A DNA stretch of 64,000 nucleotides from Lucifuga dentata (GCA_014773175.1 VXCM01002527.1:1-64000); one strand, 5' to 3'. Counted from the first letter of the stretch, positions 1-11,361 are shown. Numbers and translations are program-made. Notes: generated from the letters alone by a model not told the origin.

Positions 1-30
<30 letters not shown>
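1..30. repeat. (TG)n microsatellite at the window edge
   Basis: Uninterrupted TG dinucleotides that continue beyond the left edge of the window. No other signal is visible here. Confidence 0.95.
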
Positions 31-32
<2 letters not shown>

Positions 33-1080
33 CATGTGTAATGAACAGTGATAGGATTTTTTCTCAAGCACTTGTAAGTCAAGTGAGGAGAGAAAATAGT
101 GGCTTTTATGCAAACATAAAAAGGTACGACGCGCCGTTTCTGTGGTGCTGGAAAGGAAACATGATGTTTCATTTGGGGCAAATTGATGTATTTTTATGAC
201 AAATGTGACGATGAAAGAAAAGTCAAAGCTGAAAACCTTCAGGCGTGTTTTACACCTCCTCTGTTTTGAGCAAATGCTTCATACCCTGCAGCGTTTCCTC
301 CTTACGTTCGGTATGTGAACACAACAATTGAAATCGTGTTTGCGATAAAAAAACAATTGGACAAAGCCCACCCAGAGGGAGTGGACTCATTCCTGTTCCA
401 ATCAGACTGTGGGCTTTTTTTTTTTTTTTTTTTNTTTTTTTTTTTTTTTTTTGTTTTGTGGTGTGAACATGATCTGCACAAAACAAATACGAGACAATCT
501 ATAGATCTATTGATCTAGCAGCAGAGAGGGTTTCATTAGCTGCGGTAAAATTTGTTTTAGGTTAGCATTTGTCAGATATTTATTGCATTTTAATATTATT
601 TATCTGGTATTATGATTAGACGTGTTTTATCTTCTGTATTATTATTTGTTTTTTTTAACACGGCAAAAACTGAAACGGCTATAAACTAAGACTTTCATTG
701 TGCAGTGCACCTCGTTTGTGCTTATGACAATTAAGTCTTTGAATGTCTTCAATCTTTGAATCTTGAATATCCGCTACTAAAAACCATTAAGTATCGAATG
801 TAAAACAAACTTCACCGCAGTTAAACTCCACCTTTAATTAGCCACAACAATTGAAGCAAATGCTGTGAAACAGTCATAACATCGTTTGATCCGGATCAAC
901 TGGACCAGGATTCGTTTGTGCAGGTCTGAACACAGCAGTTGCACCCAGTGTGAACCAGAACAACTGCAACAACACCGTTTAGATGATGTGGTCTCGATTT
1001 GATTCCAAACAAACTCTGGAGCGATTAATTTGTGGTCTGAACATGATTTACATGACTTCCAAACCAACTACAGATCAATC
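31..1080. other. Unclassified intronic DNA with a poly-T join
   Basis: No gene is seen. A poly-T tract at about 411-452 is split by a single N at 434. A degenerate direct repeat of about 55 bp (458-512 and 1031-1087, both containing GAACATGAT and CTATTGAT) brackets about 520 bp, which suggests an old unclassified repeat. By gene model this lies in contactin intron 5. Confidence 0.4.
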
Positions 1081-1344
1081 TATTGATTTTGCATGTTTGA
1101 GAAAGTTTGCTATTCAGTTTTCATACATGTTACGTTACTGACAATCATTTCCCAAAGGATAAAACCGTATTTCAGCTTTCCTGATATTTTGCTAAATCTC
1201 TTAATCTTTCTAAATCAAATATTCACCTTACAAAATCCATGTTTCTCCTGCTAATAGTTACACAGCCTTATGAAGTCACAGTCCTTTACATTTTTCCATA
1301 AACGCAGGTCTTCTTTTGGGACTATATTCCCCGGTGGAGGCATA
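1081..1344 (-). mobile_element. TTAA element, subfamily A, left part only (A1)
   Basis: The sequence matches the first ~260 bp of the ~579-bp subfamily A element: the inverted-repeat segment with CATACATGTTACGTTACTGAC, then the internal segment ending in the CCCCGGTGGAGGCATA motif. The outermost AGGACCATACC bases and the whole right half are missing, so this is a truncated relic. Confidence 0.75.
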
Positions 1345-1944
1345 TGGAGGCAGTTCAGGTTAGCATGTCACCTGTCAGAGCCCTGACAGTTTTTTTTTTA
1401 CAGGTAATTAAATAACTGATTTACAGTTTTATGTCCTACATTTCACGTTGTTTGTGGAAGCAAATGTCATGCAAGATTAAAATGTTTATCGGTCAGCTAA
1501 GTTAATAAGTGTAAATTCTCCATTTTGCTAATTAGCATAAGCAACAGGAAATCACAAACATGCACATGATTATGGCTGCAAATGAACTTTGAACTCATCG
1601 TTCCACATTCAAATTTAAGTTTTAGATTTTCAGCTTGTAACTTTCTCCCTGATGTCAGAGAACTGTAAAGTTTACAGTCTCTAGTTATGTTTTTAAATAT
1701 TGTTTTATGTGGTTTTATATGTTTTATGTATGTTCTCAGCATGTTACTCCATTCTCTGGGCAGCACATCTTCACATCATGTGAAGCAGCATGTGGTTTTC
1801 CACAAGTTGTCACTACATCAGATTCAGCTTCTGCTGTCATAGTTTTCTTCTTCATGGATCAAATGATGCTATGACAGGAAAGGATCCACATTCATCTTTG
1901 TTACTCTGATTTACTTTGACACCAGAGAAACTACTTCCTGTTTT
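1345..1944. other. Unclassified intronic DNA
   Basis: AT-rich sequence without a convincing ORF, splice-bounded exon or recognisable repeat. Nothing further can be said from the sequence. Confidence 0.4.
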
Positions 1945-2340
1945 AGGACCGCGGCATCGCTGATTACTTTTAAGTCACGGCTAAAAACTTATTTATTCTC
2001 CGTGGCCTTTTCAGACCCTCCTGACATTTGAGTTATGTTCATGTTGTCTCTGTGTTTTAACGTGTTTTATTTCCGTGTTGGATATATTTATTTGTACTTT
2101 GCGTTGGAGCCCAGAGCGGTGGAATGATCTGACAGAGGATCTGAGGCCAAATCAATGTCTGCTTCTAAATTACAGCTTAAGACCGTTTTTATGGACTTTT
2201 TATATGATGTCATTTTTGTTTGCTGTATTGTTTTTAATTCCTTATTTTTTGTTTTGTGTTGATCTGTGTTTTATTGATCCTTTTATTAGTTGTCAAAGCA
2301 CTTTGTAATCTCTGTTTTTAAAGGTGCTATATAAATAAAG

Positions 2341-2376
<36 letters not shown>

Positions 2377-2403
2377 NTTTTTAAAGGTGCTATATAAATA
2401 AAG

Positions 2404-2444
<41 letters not shown>

Positions 2445-2512
2445 TGGTGTTTTATATTTGTAAAGCACTTTGGTCAGGTTTATTGTTTTTAAATGTGCTT
2501 ATAAATAAAAAA
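1945..2512 (+). mobile_element. Non-LTR retrotransposon 3' ends, several partial copies
   Basis: Two short stretches read like the C-terminal tail of a LINE reverse-transcriptase ORF. Around 1950-2010 there is a degraded SL..FKSRLKTYLF-like piece, and around 2105-2150 a W..RWNDLTEDLR piece. They are in the wrong order for one element, so at least two fragments are present. The second runs into a 3'UTR with AGCACTTTGTAA and GGTGCTATATAAATAAAG, then an (ATT)n tail that is typical of such retroposons. The tail is duplicated around the single N at 2377, probably an assembly artefact. A further tail-like segment lies at 2448-2512. The clade is not determined. Confidence 0.55.
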
Positions 2513-2539
2513 TTGACTGTTTACAGTTGGCTAACCACG

Positions 2540-2720
2540 ATGGATCCATCATCCATCATCATCTATCCATCATCATCATCCATCCATCCATCCATCATTC
2601 ATCCATCATCCATCCATCTATTTATCATCATCCAACCATCATCATCCATCCATCAGCATCCATCCATCCATCTTTTCTTCTTTCTTCATCCATCCTTTTT
2701 CCTTTCATTCTTTCTTCCAC
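2540..2720. repeat. (CATC)n-rich low-complexity repeat
   Basis: Interrupted CATC/CCAT tetranucleotide repeats grading into CTTT-rich sequence. Open frames across it (His/Pro/Ser/Ile-rich) are by-products of the repeat, not genes. Confidence 0.9.
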
Positions 2721-2926
2721 CCCAGACATTTCTGACCAATGAGCAGAGAGAGAGCTGTCACATGACTTTTGTTGCTGTATTTTGGTTGAATTGTATGTTT
2801 TCTTGTGTTAAACTGAACCAAACCGAGCGGTAAATGCTGCACTGGCTGATTCAGACCAGAGCAAACGATCTGAGATGCAGTTCAGCGCTCAGTTCAAGGT
2901 TGTGTACAGCAACAATGCTTTCAAAA

Positions 2927-2973
<47 letters not shown>

Positions 2974-3275
2974 CAGAATGCTCACATTTCTTTATTCTTA
3001 TTCACTGTTGAAAGTGTGAGAAAACGCAATAGTGCCACGGCAACAGCAGCCAAGCGCGTATAAGCCGATGTCAGCGAGGGAAGCTGTCAAACTGTATTTC
3101 ACACTGAGTACTCTGACCTATTATTCTCTGACCAGCTGCACAATGCATCGCTCTACCAACCCTTCTCTTGTGTGAGGAAACTGGCTGGTTCACTATGCAA
3201 GCTGCTGTGTCAAGAGGGAGACGAGTTGAACGCCAGAAGTCCTACCTGTCCTCAGGTTTCTGTATGTACGGGACT
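2721..3275. other. Unclassified DNA with a (GA)n tract
   Basis: No gene is recognised. A pure (GA)n microsatellite occupies about 2930-2971. The rest appears to be unique sequence. Confidence 0.5.
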
Positions 3276-3279
3276 TTAA

Positions 3280-3659
3280 AGAACCGCCGATCATGCATGT
3301 TTGAGCCCAATATAATATACAACCTGCATACATGTTACGTTACTGACAACCATTTTTCAAAATACACTGTTATTTGTCAAAGTAACTTTATTTAACAGAT
3401 CTAACACGGAGCTACACGGAAGAAAATGAATGTCTCCGCCAGGAATTATAGTCCCTGGAGAAGACGGCTTTTACCAGAGAAATTAAAAAAACCAGAGCAG
3501 AAGAAACACTGAATTTTAAGGTGTGTGTATCACCTGAACATTAGATTTTGAAAGATTAGGGGATTTGGCTAGATATGCTTTGGAAAATGGTTATCAGTAA
3601 CGTAACGTGTATGCAGGTAATTATTGGGCTCAAACATGCAAAAACACAGGTATGGTCCT
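3280..3659 (+). mobile_element. TTAA element, subfamily B, internally deleted (B1)
   Basis: A TTAA copy stands on each side (3276-3279 and 3660-3663). The left end reads AGAACCGCCGATCATGCATG and the right end GGTATGGTCCT. The family internal motif GTCTCCGCCAGGAATTATAG is present. The copy is 380 bp against about 555 bp for full-length B copies, so part of the left interior is lost. Non-autonomous, with no ORF. Confidence 0.85.
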
Positions 3660-3663
3660 TTAA

Positions 3664-4371
3664 TGTCCAAAAAAACCCCACATTCTACTTTTGCTGCAGC
3701 ACTGCTGTGCACACTGAGTGAAAACAGACCACTGCACATACTGTATGTTTAAGGCCCCGCCCATAAAACCTGCTCTGTTCTGATTGGCTGGCTGCATCAG
3801 GCCTGAGCTGGCAACAATCATGGACTACAAAACATGACTGCTGGCTCAATGCTTGTAGGCATGTAAACTAAAACATGTTTCATGATGACATCAACATGTT
3901 ACGTAAGTATAGAACTAAGTAAAAACGAAGCTTTCAGGACAGTTTAGGCTTGTCTTACTGATGTATTTCTATAGGCATCATCTCAAGTTTCGCAACTTTG
4001 ACAATGTTCAACACAAACTCCATATTATATTCCATAACAAAAATGAGAGAAAAGAACAAAAAAAAAAAAAAATNAAAAAAAAAAAAAAATCACAACATAA
4101 CCCCTTTAAAACTTGCTATGGAGAAAAACATGATAAATATGTTATTTGAATGAGAGAAATAGCAGGGACTAACATCCTGTGTTAAAAACACACGTGAAAC
4201 CAGATTAGGTTTGGAGTAAAGCGCTAATCCTTTATGTGCCGAGTGAAAAGATAATTTCTCCATGCAGAATATGTGTCATGTATTAATAAGAGGACGTGAT
4301 TCACACCTGTAAACTCATATCTTTAAGATACATATCTTTCAAATACGGCATACTCAGATACGGCAGCTTAC
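3664..4371. other. Contactin intron 5 segment, no recognised feature
   Basis: Intronic sequence next to the exon 5 donor. A poly-A run at about 4059-4089 is split by a single N at 4074. The next Ig2 exon, expected to read roughly ELSYAW.FNE, was not found between here and position 1, so it should lie outside the window. Confidence 0.5.
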
Positions 4372-4470
4372 CTCCAGAATGCGTCGGCGGGCCGCATAAC
4401 AACACGACTCCTTGGCCCTCGCGGACGTTGACAGCGCTCCTCACTGTCTGCGTTTTGAAGTTATCAAGGT
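4372..4470 (-). CDS. cntn3: Contactin exon 5: Ig1-Ig2 linker and first strand of Ig2
   Basis: A 99-bp internal coding exon on the minus strand, from a CCTCAG acceptor to a GAG|GTAAG donor. It starts with AC, which completes a Tyr codon begun in exon 4, then encodes [13 protein letters not shown] and [19 protein letters not shown] (residues 121-152), ending one base into a codon. The string [14 protein letters not shown] is a hallmark of the second Ig domain of contactins 3-6. Its Cys145 is the first half of the Ig2 disulfide; the partner lies in exons outside the window. [14 protein letters not shown] matches contactin-3 as I remember it, while YLDNFKT matches contactin-4, so the paralogue assignment is less certain than the family. 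One residue is inserted (QTVRS against RTRS in other contactins). Confidence 0.92.
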
Positions 4471-4936
4471 CTGAGGAATCAAATAAGATCAAAGATTAAA
4501 CTGCAGAAAAAGAAAGCTAAAGAAAGAACGTAAAACTCTTTGTGCTGTAGATCACTTTTCAAACTGAATCTGATTGGCTGCTAGAAGTCTCCATATTTGC
4601 AGCACGCCAGCTAATGCAACAAAGAACATGACAGGAAGTCATTTCTGCTGCAGCCATTTCACCGTTTAACTCATCCAGCACGTGACAGCCTGTAGTTTGG
4701 GCATTTAACTGTACATATCTGTGCAATAATGCAATATTTTTTATACTGTATCTGTATTTATCTTGTTAATTCCATATGCTGCTACTTGTACGTATCTTAT
4801 CTGCTCTAGTTTTAGGATTAAGAATTTGTCATTTTTTCTGTATAATGTCTTGTTTTATTCTTGCTACTTATCTTTATTTTTCATCTTACTGATAATATTG
4901 TGTTTTCCATGAGCACATTACTTGTTTATACTTATG
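4471..4936. other. Contactin intron 4 segment, no recognised feature
   Basis: AT-rich intronic sequence upstream of the exon 5 acceptor. No repeat or ORF was recognised. Confidence 0.4.
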
Positions 4937-5327
4937 TGCTAATAGTTACACAGCCTTATGAAGTCACGGTCCTTTAAATTTTTCCATAAACGCAGGTCTT
5001 CTTTTGGGACTATATTCCCCGGTGGAGGCATACATTCACTCCACACTTTTTATTGAGCTTAAACACTAAAATTACATAACTTCTAAAAAAACCTGAATAC
5101 ACGTCTTGTTGGTGATGATGGATTACCTATCCCAAGAACGTTTACAGTATCAACAAGTTGATTTTAATAGCAGAATGAACTGAAACCAATGGAGGTCTGG
5201 AAGGTAGGAAAAACATTTTTAATTCACCGTTCCAGTAGTATGCTTTGGGAAATGATTGTCAGTAACGTTACATGTATGAAAATTTAATATATGAGGCTCA
5301 AACATGCAAAATGGGTGGTATGGTCCT
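4937..5327 (-). mobile_element. TTAA element, subfamily A, left-truncated (A2)
   Basis: It begins abruptly within the internal segment (GCTAATAGTTACACAGCC) and runs to the intact right end GGTATGGTCCT, followed by TTAA at 5328-5331. By eye it is almost identical to A3 over the shared ~390 bp. The left inverted repeat is missing. Confidence 0.88.
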
Positions 5328-5548
5328 TTAACGGTGATTTTGAAGGATGGTCCAGGCAACCAATGTGTTTTTTATTGCAAGTCTTGTTGGATTCTGTTTT
5401 TCTGTATTTTAGTATGTTTTTAATCTTATTATATTACAGCCATCTTAGCATCTTATCATGAAAATTAGTCAACCTTGGCTATATCTGGCATATTTACATG
5501 TTGATTGTTCATTAATGTGCAATATTCCAGTATTACAAATTACCTGTT

Positions 5549-5551
<3 letters not shown>

Positions 5552-5613
<62 letters not shown>
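5552..5613. repeat. (CA)n microsatellite
   Basis: Pure CA dinucleotide run of about 62 bp within intron 4. Confidence 0.97.
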
Positions 5614-5614
<1 letters not shown>

Positions 5615-6660
5615 GCTATGTGCACTTCGTAACTCACATTGCCTCTTTAATGTCCTGATGCTTAAAAACATGTGGTGAGGACGGGCTGTTTGTGCTGCTG
5701 TAGGTAGAAACAGGATGTGGCTCTTTACCTGCAGCAGGTGTCTCTCCTTTCCAATCAGGTTAATTTGTTTTATGACGGGTGAAAACACTAAGATCTTGCA
5801 AAATTTCACGGTGAACTTAACCGATTTCATGACAACCAAACCCGGTGAAGAAGGACAGAGAAAGACAGAGATGAAGGACAGTCATACTCAAAGTATGGAC
5901 TCCGATCCAGATCCGGACCGAACCACAACTGTCACCAGACCCTGAGCAAATCATACTTTTCATATGTATTATTTGTATTATCTGCAAGACATCGCTGTGA
6001 CACGAATCAAAATTCTCCACTTTCCTGAATGTCTGACTGAATGTCTGCTCTGCTTTGGTTTGATCCAATCACATTCAGCATCCCGTCATCTCCATGACAA
6101 CACTGGGTTGACATGTTGGGCGCATTGAGAGTTGACAGAGCAGCTAGTTTTGTAGCAGTAGCCCTGATTATAAATATATTTTTTTAATTTAACCTTTATT
6201 TAACCAGTTAAGTCTCATTGTCTCATTAAAAAGCTCTTTTCCAACAGACCTTGCCAAGCATAAAAAAACAAATTACACAATAAATACAATACAAATAGGA
6301 GTTATAACAATAAATGAAACACAGACAGACGTATATGTTCCAACACGCAGCATTCAAATCAAAGGGATTTCTCTAAGAAAATATACTCGTCTCAACTGAC
6401 CTTCCTGACAGAGTCTAAAAAGAAAAACACCTGACAAATGGTGCTAATTTCCTGTTCCTTCAGCTTTGACTTGAATTCCCCAAAAGTAATTAACTCAGAC
6501 ATTTTCAAATCCTTCTGTAAGTTCTTCCATATGAAAAAAGATATACATATATATGTAGCATATATGATTCACATTAGTTTCTTAAAAAAAACAAAAAGAG
6601 GAGGATTCTGAAAGTATTTTAATGGATAAATTTGCCTCATTAGTTCATCTGAAGCATATT
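5614..6660. other. Intronic DNA, mostly unclassified
   Basis: No exon is seen. It contains a retroposon tail-like segment (separate entry, 6173-6310) and an AT-rich stretch at about 6540-6560. Otherwise nothing is recognised. Confidence 0.4.
6173..6310 (-). mobile_element. Retroposon 3'-tail fragment
   Basis: TTTATTTAACCAGTTAAGTC followed by a CTCATT...CTCTTTT...CCTTGCCAAG series, the complement of the CTGGTTAAATAAAGG-type 3' tails of fish LINE/SINE elements. A second copy with the same order of motifs is at 26389-26520. Confidence 0.45.
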
Positions 6661-7160
6661 TCTGATGTTACATTTGGTGCGTTGGGCATCGGTTATCGCC
6701 TAAAGGAAAAAAAATCCTCCTGACAACCTTCAAGCTTTCAAAGGCATCGCTGCTGCTGATGAAATAGATGCCCCGACTGTGATGTTTACCCTGAAACGCA
6801 GGAAGAGATTAAGCTGAAATGTGATAAAATGAGGAGGGAAAAAGAAAATGGACCGGGTAAACATGTGGGTAGCGCGTGACAAATGACAGTTTGCGGTGCC
6901 AGCAGCAATAAGCAACATCATTATTAAATGCGGTGTAATCTTGCACTTAAAAGCATTAGCTTTCCCATCAATACTCTCAGCGCTATCTGTTCCCTGCAAA
7001 TGAACGAGGAGAAGCTGGCAGACAAAAGCCAAACCTGAGATGATAAACCACTCCGGGTTTCATGACTGATGGGGGGAGTCAGCGCTCTGTATGCGGCCGC
7101 TGGCTAACGGCCTGGAGGAAGCCTTCCAAACACAAACAAAAGAAAGTCAGCGTGACCGAT
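6661..7160. other. Apparently unique intronic block
   Basis: About 500 bp without recognisable repeat, microsatellite or ORF support, of balanced composition and containing the 8-bp site GCGGCCGC near 7093. Between transposons this stands out as single-copy sequence and is a candidate conserved non-coding element. Conservation cannot be judged from one sequence. Confidence 0.3.
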
Positions 7161-7420
7161 AAGGGAAATTAGGAGACGGAAGATTATGGAGAGAGAAGTG
7201 GGACAAAGTGTTGGTGAGATTAATGAGCAGCTCTCCAGTGACCGAGGTGGAATCAAACACAGCCAAGTCGCGGAAGGACATTGAGGAAGCCAGAGGACGA
7301 GACTTGAAATGCAGACAGAGGTGATGTTCGTATGGTCTCAACAGGAAAATAAAAACGGCATATGGTTCCGTCTCTGTGTGTCTTTTATGTCCTGTTGCTG
7401 GTCTTTGTGGAGATTTCAAA

Positions 7421-8548
7421 GAATGAAAATGTACACCTCCACCAGGGAATATAGTCCGAGGAGAAAACTGTTTTTGCCAAACTGTTTTGACCGTGCAAAC
7501 GTGTGTTAGCAAGCAAAACATTGAATTTTAAAGGATCATACCAGCCATTTTGCATGTCTGAGTCTAATATATTCAATTTTCATACACATTATGTTTCTGA
7601 CAGTCATTTCCCAAAAGATAAAACTGTATTTCAGCTTTCCTGATATTTTGCAAAATCTTTTAATCTTTCAAAATCAAATATTCAAGTGATACACCCACCT
7701 TAAAAATCCATGTTTCTCCTGCTAATAGTTACACAGCCTTATGAAGTCACGGTCCTTTAAATTTTTCCATAAACGCAGGTCTTCTTTTGGGACTATATTC
7801 CCCGGTGGAGGCATACATTCACTCCACGCTTTTTATTGAGCTTAAACACTAAAATTACATAACTTCTAAAAAAACCTGAATACACGTCTTGTTGGTGATG
7901 ATGGATTACCTATCCCAAGAACGTTTACAGTATCAACAAGTTGATTTTAATAGCAGAATGAACTGAAACCAATGGAGGTCTGGAAGGTAGGAAAAACATT
8001 TTTAATTCACCGTTCCAGTAGTATGCTTTGGGAAATGATTGTCAGTGACGTTACATGTATGAAAACTGAATATATTAGGCTCAAACATGCAAAATGGGTG
8101 GTATGGTCCTTTAAGGTGGGGGTATCACCAAAACATTTACTTTTGAAAGATTACAGGATTTGGCAAACTAACACAAAATCTAAAACAACATCTATTACTG
8201 TTTTTCTGTCAAAATAACTTCATTTAACTGAACCAACATGGAGCTATGTGGAAGAAAATGTATTTCTCTGCCAGGAAATATAGTCCCAGGAGAAGACACC
8301 TTTTACTGAGAAATTAAAATGATTTTGCCTTCTACAATTGTGTGTAAGTGTTAACAGGTGAAACATAGAATTTTAAGGTGGATTTATCACCTAAATATTT
8401 GATTTTAATAAGATTAAAGGATTTGGAAAAATAACAGGAAAACTAAAATACGGTTTTATGGTTTAAATTAGTTTGTCAGTAAAGTCACGTGTATGCTGGT
8501 TGCACATGTTGGGCTTAAACATGCAAACTCGCCAGTATGGTCTTTTAA
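7421..8548 (+). mobile_element. TTAA element, subfamily B, interrupted and rearranged (B2)
   Basis: The left part, 7421-7531, has the CTCCACCAGGGAATATAGTC motif and runs to CATTGAATT. A complete subfamily A element then interrupts it, and the B sequence resumes at 8115 with GGTGGGGGTATCACC. A second B internal segment follows (8190-8548, with CTGCCAGGAAATATAGTCCC) and ends in a decayed right terminus, CAGTATGGTCTTTTAA. The two internal segments imply either a tandem fusion of two B copies or an internal duplication. Confidence 0.8.
7532..8110 (-). mobile_element. TTAA element, subfamily A, full length, nested in B2 (A3)
   Basis: A 579-bp element with TTAA on both sides (7528-7531 and 8111-8114). 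The terminal inverted repeats, about 86 bp, run from AGGATCATACC at the left to GGTATGGTCCT at the right. It is non-autonomous with no plausible transposase ORF. Removing it and one TTAA restores the B sequence TTGAATTTTAAGGTG, which occurs uninterrupted at 3521-3531 and elsewhere, so the target duplication is proven here. Confidence 0.95.
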
Positions 8549-9070
8549 AAGTACAGACAGATGTGAAGCTCGTCTGTTCTGGACAAGCTGCTTTTTAATA
8601 GAGAAATCACTTTGTAGAAGTCATTTTATAACTGATGTGGATCTGACGTGATTCTTACTGACTGTAAAAGCATTTTATACCAGCATGATGATTATAATAA
8701 CGCAGCAGGAGGCAAGAAAGAGCTGCTAATAATCGCCTTCATATAGACGACAGGATGACTCCTTCACTCAGGCTGCATGAGGAGGATGGAGATGGAGATG
8801 GGGGTGGGTGGGGNTGGGGGTGGGTTGGTGGGTGGCGGCCTCTGAGCCTCTCTGGTCTCTGAGCTGGAGAATAATGGCTGAACTGACCGCTCATTCTGAG
8901 AGCCAGAGGCCAAATCAGCTGCAGCCATTCCTCTGCTACACAAAGACGACCGGACGAAAGACGAGAAAGACTAGAAAGACTAGAAAGACTAGAAACCAAC
9001 CAGTTTAGTCACTATTTCCAATCGTATCACCACTAATCACTGTACTGATCTTTACTTGTTTAATCCAAAC
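8549..9070. other. Intronic DNA with a G-rich repeat
   Basis: Apparently unique sequence. A (GGGT)n/(GGAGAT)n tract lies at about 8782-8832 with a single N at 8814, and a short AGAAAGACT tandem repeat at about 8965-8994. No exon is seen. Confidence 0.45.
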
Positions 9071-9089
9071 TGTGATAACTGCCACTCAC

Positions 9090-9532
9090 CCATCCATTCA
9101 TCTATCATCCACCCATCCATTCATTCATCCATCCTTCCTTCCACCTATCCAAACATCCACCTATCCAGCCACTTATCTATCCATCCACCCATCCATCCAT
9201 TCATCCACCCAGCAATGCATTGATCCACCTACCCACCCATCTATTCATCCATTCATCCATCCATTCATCTATCCATCCTTCCACCCATCCATCCATCGAT
9301 CCATCCACCCACCCATCCATTCATCCATCCTTCCACCATCCATCCATCTATCCATCCTTCCACCCATCCATTCATCCATCCATCCAGCCATTTATCTATC
9401 CATCCACATCCATCCAGCCATGCATTGATCCACCGACCCATCCATCCATCCATTCTGTTCATCCATCCATCCACTCATCCATCCATCCATCCACTCATCC
9501 ATCATCCATTCATCCACTCATCCATCCATCCA
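9090..9532. repeat. (CATC)n tetranucleotide array
   Basis: About 440 bp of interrupted CATC/CCAT repeats with interspersed CATT, CACC and CTAT variants. The long frames on both strands (HPSI-rich, WMDG-rich) are repeat artefacts. Confidence 0.96.
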
Positions 9533-9780
9533 TACCTGCTTATGTTCATGCTATCAGTATTTCTGACAAATGACGGTTGTTTTTGTTTCTGCAAAACTGA
9601 CGATAACATTCACAAACACAACCTCGCACAGACGTTCTGTTTTAAAACAATAAATCATAAATTTAGCTGAACTGAAACACAAACAATTTTGTTTCAACTT
9701 GAAGTTTAAAATTTTCATTTCTTACACAAAGCTAAACAGGCCTTGAAATAAAATTCTTTTTGAAGCAGCTCTACTTTTTG

Positions 9781-10620
9781 CAGGTTTGCACTTCATTTAA
9801 AGTCACATTTCAGCTGCGGCGTTTACCGTAGGAACGAGCCAAAGCTCGTTAGATTCTTTTTTTTAAAACAGATGAATTTTTTTGGAGGCAAGCAAAAGCA
9901 GGAAAGATAGCCGCCAAGCATTTTCTATTTCACCTCATTACGAGGAGAAACAACGGGAGTATCGGCCATGCTGATCTCTCAGACCTCCCTCACTGTGCAT
10001 TAGGCAAGACAATAAATGTCAAGCAGCCCTGCTCTCCTCCTCTTCGCTCTGCAGTCCCTACAAGTGAGATTCATTACCGGGCTGCAGGGATAATGGCAGT
10101 CCATCTCCTGAGAGGAAGTGAATGGCTCTCTATCCTTGGGACATGATCAATAGTCAGCAGGCTTGATCAGGGAGGAGAGCGGAGCCTCTGTAGTCTGGCA
10201 GGTAGAACCTCACTTCTCAGCATCCCATTCCCACCCAAACCTCCCTTTCGTCTGCTAACCAGAGGCTGGCAGCGTGTCACCGTCTAATCCCCTCGCAGTC
10301 TGCTCCATGTATTATCCATAAAAAAAAACAGCCATGATTACAAACATACAAACACTTCTTAAGCTTTCTATGTGTTTGTCTGCTTTTAAAGTCGGGACCC
10401 CTCGCGCTGCCGCATCACTTGGCAAAGTATGAAGTCAACTGGGATGGAGCGCCGTCGCTGTCAGAATGGGAAACGCTAATGAGAATCAATGGAGTTCAGA
10501 GGCAGTCAGAAGCTTCGTCACCCACTGCGTTTGTTGCATCTGACACTTCACTCGATTACCATTTCCCTCTCAAAAATCTATTCCCGGGCAATCGAAATGA
10601 GGAATCTGAATGCTAAATGA
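9781..10620. other. Long apparently unique intronic block
   Basis: About 840 bp free of recognisable repeats and microsatellites, with TAAT- and CATTA-type motifs and balanced GC content. It is the longest such block in intron 4 and the best candidate here for a conserved non-coding (enhancer-like) element. A 65-codon open frame at 10419-10616 has no recognisable domain and I do not call it a gene. Confidence 0.35.
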
Positions 10621-10660
10621 AAAGGGACCATGACCACGTTACACACACACAACAACTACA

Positions 10661-10928
10661 TACACAAATGCTCAGAAGTCTGGAATCGCTGCTCATCAGT
10701 AATGTAAATCTAGTTTGTTTCATATCTACAGCGGGGTCCAAAAGTCTGAGACCGCTGTAAAAATGCTTCTATTTTTCATTATTTTTTAATTTAATACAAG
10801 ATTTTTCATTCCAAATGATAATATCATCTTAACAATTAGAGTGAAAAGTTGAATCTTTGAGAAATGTGCAGGAATTTCAGAATATCTTTGTATTGGGTAC
10901 ACCCTCCTTTTGCTTTAATGACAGCATG
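10661..10928 (+). mobile_element. Tc1-type element ends, fragmentary
   Basis: At about 10661 there is a decayed terminal-repeat-like segment (ACACAAATGCTCAGAAGTCT). At 10729 begins a Tc1-like terminus, TA followed by CAGCGGGGTCCAAAAGTCTG, with about 200 bp of matching subterminal sequence. It is cut off at about 10928 by subfamily B sequence. No transposase ORF is present. Confidence 0.65.
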
Positions 10929-11361
10929 ATAGCGGTAAATTTTAGAATTATTTTTCCTACCTTCCTTCATTCCAGTATGATATTAAAATCGACATGTAGA
11001 GACTTGAAACATGCTTGAGATACATAATCCATCGCAACAAATATGACGTCTATTAGGTTTTTTGCTGAAGTAACTTTATTTAACCGATCCAACACGGAGC
11101 TGCATGGGAGACTTTGTATTTCTCTGCCAGGAAATATAGTCCCAGGTGGCTTTTACTGAGGAATTAAAAACAATGTTGCCTTCTAAAAATCACACAGAAA
11201 TGTTAGAAGGCAAAACGTTGAGTTTTAAGGTGTTTGTATCACCTGAACATTTGATTTTGAAAGATTCGGAGATGTTAAAAAATAACAGGAAAATTAAAAT
11301 ACAGTTTTATGTTTGTAAATTGGTTGTCAGTAACGTATAACATGTATGGAGGTTGTATGTA
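10929..11361 (+). mobile_element. TTAA element, subfamily B, truncated both ends (B3)
   Basis: B interior from AGCGGTAAATTTTAG to GGTTGTATGTA, including CTGCCAGGAAATATAGTCCC and AACATTTGATTTTGAAAG. The right inverted repeat is broken by a Tc1-like end at exactly the position seen in the copy at 54.6 kb. Confidence 0.85.

Noticed and set aside
5552..5613. CRISPR-like spaced repeats
   Set aside because: The repeats here and elsewhere are microsatellites or transposon copies; no direct repeats with unique, equal-length spacers exist, and the DNA is vertebrate.
9072..9573. Long open frames of HPSI- and WMDG-type repeats on both strands
   Set aside because: They are translations of a (CATC)n tetranucleotide array, with no splice context or domain.
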